Shown here piece by piece: positions 25,172 through 33,084 of a stretch of 64,000 nt of DNA. Under the pieces are notes generated by a model that saw only the letters and a program-made list of their open reading frames with translations, ran no database searches and was not told where the DNA came from. The first letter of the stretch is position 1, and every line of letters starts with the position of its first letter. Position numbers and translations under genes: made by a program. This stretch comes from Roseovarius salincola. Its GTDB lineage: Bacteria > Pseudomonadota > Alphaproteobacteria > Rhodobacterales > Rhodobacteraceae. The DNA lies in NCBI RefSeq assembly GCF_026891095.1, contig NZ_JAPTNL010000003.1, forward strand, positions 1-64,000, written 5' to 3'.

Positions 25172-26835
25172 TGACAGATACACCCCTCGTTTCCGTACGT
25201 GACCTGCGCATCGGCGCTATCACCGATTCAGGCCGCAAGGTCGAGATCATCCGCGGCGTCGACTTCGATATCGTCCCCGGCGAGATCCTCGCCCTGATCG
25301 GCGAATCCGGCTCCGGCAAGACCACCATCGCGCTGTCGCTGATGGGCCACACGCGGCGCGGCTGCGCCATCGAGGGCGGCACCATCCGCGTCGGCAAGCA
25401 CGATGTCACGGGCATGACGGAAAAGCAGCGCGCCCGGCTGCGCGGCACCGAGGTGTCCTACGTGCCCCAATCCGCGGCGGCGGCCTTCAATCCCTCCAAG
25501 CGGATCATGGACCAGGTGGTCGAAACCACCCGCATCCATGACCTGATGCCGCGCGCCCGCGCCGAGGCCCATGCCCGCGACCTCTTTCGCGCCCTCGCCC
25601 TGCCCGACCCCGACACGATCGGCGAACGCTATCCCCACCAGGTCTCGGGCGGGCAGTTGCAGCGCCTTTCGGCCGCAATGGCGCTGATCGCCTCTCCCGA
25701 GCTGGTAATCTTCGACGAACCCACCACGGCACTTGACGTGACCACCCAGATCGAGGTGCTGCGCGCCTTTCGCCGGGTGATGCAGGAAAGCGGCATGGCC
25801 GGGGTCTATGTCAGCCACGACCTTGCCGTCGTCGCTCAGATCGCGGACCGCATCATCGTGCTGAAGGGCGGCGAAACCCAGGAACAGGGCACCACCGAGC
25901 AGATCCTCAACAACCCCCGGCATCCATATACGAAGGAACTGCTGGCCGCCTTCGACCCGGTGCCGCATGTGCCCTTGGCGGGGCGCGACGACTCCGCCGA
26001 CACCCCGGTCCTCGAAGTGCGTGACCTTTGCGCAGGCTACGGCGCGGTCAAGGATGGCGAGCCTGCGGCCAAGGTGCTCGACAGTATCGAATTCCGCCTG
26101 ATGCGTGGGCGCAATCTTGGCGTGATCGGCGAAAGCGGCTCGGGCAAATCGACCCTGGCACGCGCCGTTGCGGGAATCCTGCCCGCCTATCGCGGCAGCG
26201 TGCTCTTTGACGGCCAGACACTCGCACCCGATCTCGCCCAGCGCAGCAAGGAGGATCTGCGCCGCGCGCAGATCGTGTTCCAACTCGCCGATACGGCACT
26301 GAACCCGGCGCATTCCATCGCCAATATCCTCGCCCGCCCGCTGCGCTTTTACAAAGGCCTCCACGGCGCCGCCTGCGAACGCGAGGTGATCCGGCTGCTC
26401 GATCTGGTCCACCTGCCCGCCACGCTGCGCCACCGGCTGCCCTCGGAACTCTCCGGCGGGCAAAAACAGCGCGTGAACCTCGCCCGTGCGCTGGCCGCCG
26501 ATCCCGAACTGATCCTGTGCGACGAGATCACCTCGGCGCTCGATACCGTCGTGGCGGCGGCGATCCTCGATCTTCTGAAGGAACTGCAAGGCGAGCTGGG
26601 CCTGAGCTACATGTTCATCAGCCACGACCTTTCGACAGTCGAGGCAATCTGCGACGATGTGCTGGTCATGTACAAGGGCAAGGTGGTCGAGGCGATGCCT
26701 GCAACACGCATGTCCCAGGACGCCACCCACCCCTATTCGCGCCTGCTCATCTCGTCGGTGCCCCAGCTTGATACCGGCTGGCTCGCGGGCCTCGAACAGG
26801 ACCCCGAACTCCTCGCGGCCTTCTCGGAACGCTGA
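25168..26835 (+). CDS. fused dual ATP-binding protein of dipeptide-type ABC transporter (DppD-DppF fusion)
   Basis: A 555-residue protein holding two complete ABC ATPase modules in tandem. The first has Walker A GESGSGKTT (about residues 46-54), signature VSGGQLQR and Walker B LVIFDEPTTALD. The second has GESGSGKST (about 321-329), LSGGQKQR and LILCDEITSALD. It replaces the two separate ATPases seen in the other two importers of this window. Translational coupling by ATGA to the permease confirms it is the engine of this transporter. Likely last gene of the plus-strand operon, with a convergent Lrp gene 12 bases away. Confidence 0.92.
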   Translation: MMTDTPLVSVRDLRIGAITDSGRKVEIIRGVDFDIVPGEILALIGESGSGKTTIALSLMGHTRRGCAIEGGTIRVGKHDVTGMTEKQRARLRGTEVSYVPQSAAAAFNPSKRIMDQVVETTRIHDLMPRARAEAHARDLFRALALPDPDTIGERYPHQVSGGQLQRLSAAMALIASPELVIFDEPTTALDVTTQIEVLRAFRRVMQESGMAGVYVSHDLAVVAQIADRIIVLKGGETQEQGTTEQILNNPRHPYTKELLAAFDPVPHVPLAGRDDSADTPVLEVRDLCAGYGAVKDGEPAAKVLDSIEFRLMRGRNLGVIGESGSGKSTLARAVAGILPAYRGSVLFDGQTLAPDLAQRSKEDLRRAQIVFQLADTALNPAHSIANILARPLRFYKGLHGAACEREVIRLLDLVHLPATLRHRLPSELSGGQKQRVNLARALAADPELILCDEITSALDTVVAAAILDLLKELQGELGLSYMFISHDLSTVEAICDDVLVMYKGKVVEAMPATRMSQDATHPYSRLLISSVPQLDTGWLAGLEQDPELLAAFSER

Positions 26836-26847
26836 GCGGGCGCGCCC

Positions 26848-27342
26848 TCAGTCAAGCCCGGCAAAAAGCCGGGTGAGCGGCCATTGGCGCTTGGTGAAAT
26901 TGGTCTTCATGACCACGAAGCTGAAATAGCGGTCGATCCCGATATTCCGGTCAATCAGCCCTTCCACGATCTCCTGGTAGTCGCTGATCCCTGCGGTCAC
27001 GAACTTGGCAAGATAATCGTAGCCACCCGAAATCAGGTGACATTCCACGCAATTGTCGATCTTCTCCAGCGCCTCCTGGAAACGGGCGAAATCGATCTGG
27101 CGATGGTTCTTCAGCGTGAATTCCGTGAACACCGTCAGTGTCTCGCCCAGCTTGGCCACGTCGATCATCGCCGAATAGCCGGTGATGTAGCCCGATTTCT
27201 GCAACTTCTTCACCCGCGTCAGGCACGGCGACGGTGACAGATGCACCAGATCGGCCAGTTCGACATTGGTGATCCGCCCGTTGCGCTGCAACTCGGCCAG
27301 GATCCTGATGTCGATTCGATCCAGTTTCTGAAGGCTGTTCAT
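26848..27342 (-). CDS. Lrp/AsnC family transcriptional regulator
   Basis: A 164-residue regulator. An N-terminal helix-turn-helix spans LDRIDIRILAELQRNGRITNVELADLVHLS-type sequence (residues 7-37), followed by an RAM/AsnC ligand-binding domain with the usual SGGYDYLAKF element. The start at 27342 (MNSLQKLD) matches the family's usual N terminus; the frame is open nine codons further. It is divergent from the FAD oxidoreductase at 27501 and is probably an amino-acid-responsive activator of that gene, as for other DadA- or opine-oxidase-type genes. Confidence 0.9.
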   Translation of the reverse strand: MNSLQKLDRIDIRILAELQRNGRITNVELADLVHLSPSPCLTRVKKLQKSGYITGYSAMIDVAKLGETLTVFTEFTLKNHRQIDFARFQEALEKIDNCVECHLISGGYDYLAKFVTAGISDYQEIVEGLIDRNIGIDRYFSFVVMKTNFTKRQWPLTRLFAGLD

Positions 27343-27500
27343 CGGCTCTGTCCTTGCTTTCGTCGGCAACTGGCATTCTCAAGCGTGCGATCCCCGCAGC
27401 CTACATGAAACAAACGAAACGATCTGCCGCTCAGGCTCCGGCATCCGGCACAAAGCACCGGGGCCGCGCGCCTAGATTGCGAAAAACACACGGAAAGACC

Positions 27501-28826
27501 ATGCCCGCTCCACTGCTTGAAATCGAGACCCATTCCGAAGTGCCCGCGCACGCAGACTGCGTCGTCATCGGCGGCGGCATCGTCGGAGTCTGCACCGCCT
27601 ACTGGCTGGCCCGCGCCGGGCAGGATGTCGTCCTTCTGGAAAAGGGCCGGATCGGCGCCGAACAATCCAGCCGCAACTGGGGCTGGTGCCGCCAGCAGAA
27701 CCGCGACGCGCGTGAATTGCCGCTTTCGACACAGAGCCTCTCGCTCTGGGAAGACATGGGCGCGGATATCGGCGCCGACCTCGGCTTTCGCCGCTGCGGG
27801 CTGCTCTATCTTTCCAACGATCCCGCCGAGATCGAAGGCTGGGCCGAATGGGGCCGCTTCGCGCGCGGCGAGGGCGTGGATACGCGCATGCTCGACACGC
27901 GCGAGGCCACCGCGCGCGGCGCCGCCACCGGCCAGAACTGGCAGGGCGGCGTCTGGTCGCCCAGCGACGGCATCGCAGACCCGTCGCGCGCCGCCCCGCT
28001 GATTGCGACAGGCATCATGGCGCATGGCGGCAGGGTCATTCAGGGCTGCGCCGCGCGCGGGCTGGAAACCGAAGGCGGCGCCGTTTCGGGGGTGATCACC
28101 GAGCGCGGCACGATCCGCACGCCGGTTGCGGTGATGGCGGGCGGCGCATGGGCCGGCAGCTTCCTTCACCGCCACGGTATCGGCTTTGCGCAGGCGGCGG
28201 TGCGCAGCACGATCCTGTCGCTCGCACCGGGGGCCGAAGACCTGCCCGCGGCGCTTCATACCGGCCCCGTTTCGGTCACGCGGCGCGGCGATGGCGGCCA
28301 CACGCTGGCGGTGTCGGGGCTTGCCAATCTCGATATCACCCCCGGCGCCATCGCCGGAGCGCGGCATTTCCTGCCGATGTTCGCCTCCCGCTGGCGCGCA
28401 TTGCGTCCGGGCGGTCTTCAGGCATGGCGCGCCGGGTTCGAGACCCGCAGCCACTGGGCCTTCGACCGCGAAACCCCGATGGAGCGCTGCCGCATCCTCG
28501 ATCCGCGCCCCAGCAAGCGCCTGATCCACCTCACGCTTGAGCGCGCGCGCGCCCTGCTGCCCGCGCTGCGCGATCTGCCGGTGCAGGGGCAGTGGGCGGG
28601 TTATATCGACAGCACCCCCGATGGCGTGCCGGTCATCGACGCCGATATCGGCACACCCGGCCTTGTGATGGCGGCGGGGCTTTCCGGGCATGGTTTCGGC
28701 ATCGGGCCCGGCGTCGGGCATCTGGTGGCCGACATGGTGCTTGGCCGCACCCCCATCACCGAGACCCGCCAATACCGGCTTGGCCGTTTCGGCAGGGGGC
28801 AATGGGGCAAGGTGGCGGATTTCTGA
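27501..28826 (+). CDS. FAD-dependent amino acid oxidoreductase (DadA/DAO-like)
   Basis: A 441-residue flavoprotein. The FAD motif VIGGGIVGVCTAYWLARAG (about residues 23-41) is followed by the substrate-side motif SSRNWGWCRQQNRDARELPL. The C-terminal half has the DAO signature GLSGHGFGIGPGVGHLVAD, where the FAD isoalloxazine is bound. ATG 27501 follows GGAAAG. It would oxidise a D-amino acid or N-substituted amino acid to an imine. It faces a second DAO-type gene (28829) tail to tail with two bases between, and an Lrp regulator head to head. Confidence 0.85.
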   Translation: MPAPLLEIETHSEVPAHADCVVIGGGIVGVCTAYWLARAGQDVVLLEKGRIGAEQSSRNWGWCRQQNRDARELPLSTQSLSLWEDMGADIGADLGFRRCGLLYLSNDPAEIEGWAEWGRFARGEGVDTRMLDTREATARGAATGQNWQGGVWSPSDGIADPSRAAPLIATGIMAHGGRVIQGCAARGLETEGGAVSGVITERGTIRTPVAVMAGGAWAGSFLHRHGIGFAQAAVRSTILSLAPGAEDLPAALHTGPVSVTRRGDGGHTLAVSGLANLDITPGAIAGARHFLPMFASRWRALRPGGLQAWRAGFETRSHWAFDRETPMERCRILDPRPSKRLIHLTLERARALLPALRDLPVQGQWAGYIDSTPDGVPVIDADIGTPGLVMAAGLSGHGFGIGPGVGHLVADMVLGRTPITETRQYRLGRFGRGQWGKVADF

Positions 28827-28828
28827 TC

Positions 28829-29935
28829 TCATGCGGCGAACCGCGTGATGCTGAAATCCTCAAGCGGCGTCTCGCACCGCCCGGTCGCGATCAGTTCCGC
28901 CATGGCATCCCCGACCCCCGGCCCCAGCTGAAAACCGTGACCGCAAAAACCGAACGCATGGAACAGCCCCGGCGTCGTGCCGGATGCGCTGATCACCGGC
29001 AGGTTGTCGGCAACATAGCCCTCGCAGCCCGACCATTGCCGGATGACCGCCACATCGCGCAGCGCCGGGACCATCCGCAACACCGCCGCCACCTGCTCGG
29101 GCAGGCGCGCAGGATCGGCATGGGCGAACCCCGGCTCGCGGGCGACATGCACGCGCTCGACCGCGCCGCCAAAGACCACGTTGCCCCGCTCGACCTGACG
29201 CAGATAGGCGCCATGCGGGCGCGCCCAGACGCCGACGACAGGCAGGATGCGGTGCGCGATCGGCTCGGTCACGGCCATCTGCGGCCCCCGGCTTTCCATC
29301 GGCACGGGCTCGCCGAACTCGGCCGCGATCGCATCGCCCCAGGCGCCCGCGCAATTGAGCAGAACCTCGGCCTCGTAAACGCCTTTCCCCGTGTCCAACG
29401 CGAAACCCGCCGCGCTGTGGCGGATAGTCTGAACCGGACATTGGTCCACGATCTGCGCCCCCGCGCGCGCCGCCGCATCGGCAAAGGCGGGCGCGATCAG
29501 CCTCGGGTTCGCCGACCCGTCATTGGGCGAGAACGACGCCCCGATCGCATCCGGCCCAAGCCCCGCAAAACGCTGGCGCAGATCACCGGGGGTCAGTTCT
29601 TCCAGTGTCAGCCCAAGGGGCCGCGCCGCCTCGGCATATCCCTTCATATCCTCAAGACCGTCTTCATCAAAGATCAGCCGCAAATGCCCCGTCGCGCGGA
29701 ATTCAACGTCACGTTCCAGCAGGCGTTCAGCCTCGTTCCAGATCGCCAGCGACCGCGCCGCCAGCGGCAGCTGCGACAGATGCCGCCCGCTGCGCCGGAT
29801 ATTGCCGAACGACGCCACGGTCGCCCCCGCCCCGATGCGGCGCCGCTCGATCAGCGTCACCCGCACCCCGCGCCGCGCCAGAAACAGCGCCGAAGCCGTC
29901 CCCATCAATCCGCCGCCCAGAACGATCACATCCAT
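28829..29935 (-). CDS. FAD-dependent oxidoreductase, HcnC/OoxB-type subunit
   Basis: A 368-residue DAO-family protein with VIVLGGGLMGTASALFLARRG at the N terminus and ATVASFGNIRRSGRH, the pattern of the beta/C subunits of multi-subunit opine oxidases, D-hydroxyproline dehydrogenases and HcnC. The C-terminal FCGHGFQLGPGVGDAMAE contacts FAD. Its partners would be the small 2Fe-2S protein (35067) and the FAD/BFD protein (35390), which are present further along but on the other strand. It is divergent from the LysR gene at 30048 and likely regulated by it. Confidence 0.82.
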   Translation of the reverse strand: MDVIVLGGGLMGTASALFLARRGVRVTLIERRRIGAGATVASFGNIRRSGRHLSQLPLAARSLAIWNEAERLLERDVEFRATGHLRLIFDEDGLEDMKGYAEAARPLGLTLEELTPGDLRQRFAGLGPDAIGASFSPNDGSANPRLIAPAFADAAARAGAQIVDQCPVQTIRHSAAGFALDTGKGVYEAEVLLNCAGAWGDAIAAEFGEPVPMESRGPQMAVTEPIAHRILPVVGVWARPHGAYLRQVERGNVVFGGAVERVHVAREPGFAHADPARLPEQVAAVLRMVPALRDVAVIRQWSGCEGYVADNLPVISASGTTPGLFHAFGFCGHGFQLGPGVGDAMAELIATGRCETPLEDFSITRFAA

Positions 29936-30021
29936 GCGCGCCCGCGCCTCCTTGGTCCAAGCCTCCGGATCATCAAACCGCGCGGCCTCGCTTGTGTCAA
30001 AGACGGGAACCGTGGCAGGCT

Positions 30022-30042
30022 ATAAGTCTGACCTATGGGAGG
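30022..30042. promoter_or_regulatory. LysR-type box and ribosome site in the HcnC-like/LysR intergenic region
   Basis: ATAAGTC-T-GACCTAT (30022-30036) is a near-perfect dyad with one mismatched pair and contains the T-N11-A pattern (T 30023, A 30035) expected for LysR regulators. It ends one base before GGGAGG (from 30037), the ribosome site of the LysR gene (ATG 30048). A site so close to the start would suit autorepression and divergent control of 28829-29935. Confidence 0.5.
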
Positions 30043-30047
30043 ATATC

Positions 30048-30932
30048 ATGCGCGCGCGCCAACTCGAAGTCTTCACCGCCGTGATGCGGGCCGGCACCGT
30101 CACCGGGGCGGCGCGGCTTCTCAATATCTCGCAACCCGCGCTCAGCCAGATCCTGATCCATACCGAGGCGCAGCTTGGCTTTCCCCTCTTTGATCGTGAA
30201 AAAGGTCGCCTGCGCGCCACCCCCGAAGCGCAGGAACTCTACCCCGAGGCCGAACGCCTGTTTTCCGGCCTCGAAGGGCTGCGCCGCAAGACTTCGGATC
30301 TGCGGCTGGGGCGCGCCGGGCTCGTGCGGATCGCCGCCTCGCCGCCGCCGGGCATGTCGCTTCTGCCCCGCGCGCTCAAGACCTTCCGCGCCGAACATCC
30401 CGACATCGTGCTGCGCACCCATGTCGCCCCGCTGGCGGCGATGGTGGACCTCCTGCGGACCGGCGACGCCTCGATGGCGCTGGCGCTTGATGACAATCTG
30501 CCCCCCGACATCGCGGTCGAACATGTCGGCACGACCAGCTTTTGCTGCCTCCTGCCCGAGGATCACCCGCTGGCGGGCGCCGGGGCGCTGGATTTCGCAG
30601 ATCTCGCGGATGAGACCGTCATCTCCTATCGCAGCCAGACCCGCCCGCATGAGGAACTGGACCTGGCCTCGCGCCGACAGGGACTCGAATTCTCGCCCCG
30701 GATCGAGATCGACAGCTCGCTTTCGGCAGCAGGCTTCGTGCGCAGCGGGCTTGGGGTAGCGCTGGTCGATTCGCTCCTGCCCTGGGGGCTTTTCCCCGGC
30801 CTCGTCGCCCGCCCGCTGGCGCATTCGCCCGACCTGCCGGTCTCGCTTCTGACCGCGCGCGACAAGAGCCTGTCGCGCGCCGAAGAGGCAATGCGCAAGC
30901 TCCTGCACACCACACCCCTGAGCGAGGCATAA
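30048..30932 (+). CDS. LysR family transcriptional regulator
   Basis: A 294-residue regulator with the LysR winged helix at residues 3-60 (MRARQLEVFTAVMRAGTVTG, then AARLLNISQPALSQ) and a periplasmic-binding-protein-like effector domain from about residue 90. ATG 30048 has GGGAGG upstream. It is divergent from the HcnC-like oxidoreductase and lies upstream of the hydantoinase operon, so it may control both. Confidence 0.9.
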   Translation: MRARQLEVFTAVMRAGTVTGAARLLNISQPALSQILIHTEAQLGFPLFDREKGRLRATPEAQELYPEAERLFSGLEGLRRKTSDLRLGRAGLVRIAASPPPGMSLLPRALKTFRAEHPDIVLRTHVAPLAAMVDLLRTGDASMALALDDNLPPDIAVEHVGTTSFCCLLPEDHPLAGAGALDFADLADETVISYRSQTRPHEELDLASRRQGLEFSPRIEIDSSLSAAGFVRSGLGVALVDSLLPWGLFPGLVARPLAHSPDLPVSLLTARDKSLSRAEEAMRKLLHTTPLSEA

Positions 30933-31025
30933 GCGCCCCTTATGCTTTCCCGCGCGATCCGTCTTGGACGCCGGGTGCGCATTCTGGTCGGGTATCGGTG
31001 ACTCACCGAGAAAGGACCGGAAGAG

Positions 31026-33080
31026 ATGGATGGCAGCATGCGCGCGGCGGATTGGAAGATCGGTGTCGATATCGGCGGCACCTTCATGGATTTCTGCGCG
31101 CTTGATACGCGAAGCGGGCAGATCGCATCGCTCAAGGTGCTGACCACGCCGGACGATCCGGGCGCCGAATTGCTGACCGGCCTCGATCTTCTGGCCGCGC
31201 GCGACGGGCTCGACCCGGCCAGCGTCACCCGTTTCGTGCATGGCACCACCGTCGGGATCAACACGATCCTGCAGCGCAAGGGCGCGCGCCTTGCATTGAT
31301 CACCAATGCCGGTTTCGAGGACGTGATCGAACTGGCGCGCCTGCGCATGCCCAAGATGTATTCGCTGTTCTGCCACCGCGCCGACCCGCTGATCCCGCGC
31401 GACCGTATCTTCGGCATCAACGCCCGGATGCGCGCGGATGGCAGCACACCCGTCGCCCCCGCCCTTGATGACGTGCGCGCCGCCATTGACCGTGCGCGCA
31501 CCGCCGGGGCGGAAGGTATCATCGTCTCGCTTTTGCATAGCTGGCGCGACGGCACTCAGGAAGCCGCCGTCAGGGCGATGATCGAAACCGAAGCGCCCGA
31601 TCTGTTCACCTTCACCTCCTCCGAAGTCTGGCCGGTGATCCGCGAATATGAACGCAGCTCAACCGCGATCCTCAACGGCTATGTGCATCCGCGCGTCGCG
31701 GGCTACCTTGCCGCCCTCGAAGATCGTCTGGCGGCGCGCAACGTGCCCGCCCATGCGCTTCTGACCAAGTCCAATGGCGGCCTCATGAGCGCGGGCGAAG
31801 GGCGGCGCGATTGCGTCTCGATGCTGCTTTCGGGCACCGCATCGGGCGTCATGGGCGCGGCGTGGCTCGCGCGTCAGGCGGGGGAAAAGCGGGTGCTGAC
31901 GCTGGATATCGGCGGCACCTCAGCGGATTTCGCGCTGATCGTGGATGGTGCCGTGCAATTCGGCACCGATGAACGAATCGGGGATTTCCCGCTGCATATC
32001 CCTTCGGTCTCGGTCAGTTCCATCGCCATCGGCGGCGGCTCCATCGCCAGCGTCGACAGCATGGGCGTGCTGCGCGTCGGCCCCGAATCCGCCGGCTCCA
32101 CCCCCGGCCCGGCCTGTTACGGACGCGGCGGCCTTGATCCCACCGTGACGGATGCAATGGCGGTCTGCGGCTGGCTCGGTCAGGCCGAAATGGCCTATGG
32201 CCAGCTCAGCATCGACCCCGCCCTTGCGCGCGCGTCCGTGTCCCGCCTTGCCACGCCGCTCGGGCGCGGCATCGAGGAAACCGCCCAGGCGATCATCGAC
32301 ATCGCCGTCTCCGAACTCTTTGTCGAGGTCGAGAAACTCTCCTCGCGCAGCGGCGTCGATCTGCGCGACTTCGCGCTGATGCCCTTCGGCGGCGGCGGCC
32401 CGATGCTGGGCGCGTTCCTGGCGCGTGAACTGGGCATGTCGCGGGTTCTGGCCCCACGCCGCCCCGGCGTCGTCTCGGCGCTTGGCGGGCTGGTGGCCGA
32501 CCTGCGCGGCGATTTCCTGCGCACGATCTTCACCGAACTCGACGCGGGCGCACCGACGCGCCTTGCCGCCGCCTTCAAGGCGCTTTCGCGCGAAGGCGCC
32601 GCATGGCTCGCGGCGCAGGGCCATGACGGCCCCGCGCAGATCCGGCTGTCCGCCGATATGCGCTATGCCGGGCAAAGCTACGAGATCGACACCGCGCTCG
32701 AACCCGCATGGCTCGCGGAGCCCGCGCGCATCGCCGCCGCCTTTCATGACACCCACCGGCGGATCTATGACTTCGACGACCCCGACGGGCGCATCGAAAT
32801 CATCAACCTGCGCCTTTCAGCGATCGGCGTGACACCGAAGCCAGACCTTGCCGAGGCCGCGCCCGAAGCGGGCGCCCCGGCCACGCCCGCGCGCCAAGTC
32901 CGCGTGCATCTGGACGGCGCGCGCGATCTGCCGCTCTATGAGCGCGCCGGCCTTTTGGCCGGGGCGCGCTTCGATGGCCCCGCCGTGGTCTGTCAGGAGG
33001 ACACCACCCTTGCCATCCCCGACGGCGCACGGGCGCATGTCGATACGCATCTCAACATCCATCTCGATTTCGCGGAGTGA
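31026..33080 (+). CDS. hyuA: hydantoinase/oxoprolinase family protein, subunit A
   Basis: A 684-residue protein. The N-terminal actin-like ATPase motif is VDIGGTFMDFCAL, followed by HGTTVGINTILQRKG and, near residue 290, LDIGGTSADFALI, the second phosphate-binding loop. The C-terminal half matches Hydantoinase_A. With subunit B it would hydrolyse a cyclic amide such as N-methylhydantoin, hydantoin or 5-oxoproline in an ATP-dependent way. ATG 31026 was used; ATG 31038 is also possible. Four bases separate it from hyuB. It heads an operon through to the tartrate-type dehydrogenase. Confidence 0.9.
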   Translation: MDGSMRAADWKIGVDIGGTFMDFCALDTRSGQIASLKVLTTPDDPGAELLTGLDLLAARDGLDPASVTRFVHGTTVGINTILQRKGARLALITNAGFEDVIELARLRMPKMYSLFCHRADPLIPRDRIFGINARMRADGSTPVAPALDDVRAAIDRARTAGAEGIIVSLLHSWRDGTQEAAVRAMIETEAPDLFTFTSSEVWPVIREYERSSTAILNGYVHPRVAGYLAALEDRLAARNVPAHALLTKSNGGLMSAGEGRRDCVSMLLSGTASGVMGAAWLARQAGEKRVLTLDIGGTSADFALIVDGAVQFGTDERIGDFPLHIPSVSVSSIAIGGGSIASVDSMGVLRVGPESAGSTPGPACYGRGGLDPTVTDAMAVCGWLGQAEMAYGQLSIDPALARASVSRLATPLGRGIEETAQAIIDIAVSELFVEVEKLSSRSGVDLRDFALMPFGGGGPMLGAFLARELGMSRVLAPRRPGVVSALGGLVADLRGDFLRTIFTELDAGAPTRLAAAFKALSREGAAWLAAQGHDGPAQIRLSADMRYAGQSYEIDTALEPAWLAEPARIAAAFHDTHRRIYDFDDPDGRIEIINLRLSAIGVTPKPDLAEAAPEAGAPATPARQVRVHLDGARDLPLYERAGLLAGARFDGPAVVCQEDTTLAIPDGARAHVDTHLNIHLDFAE

Positions 33081-33084
33081 CCCC

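Noticed and set aside
26857..26873. CCCGGC-AAAAA-GCCGGG hairpin as terminator between the convergent ATPase and Lrp genes
   Set aside because: It is inside the Lrp coding end and lacks a T-run on either strand.
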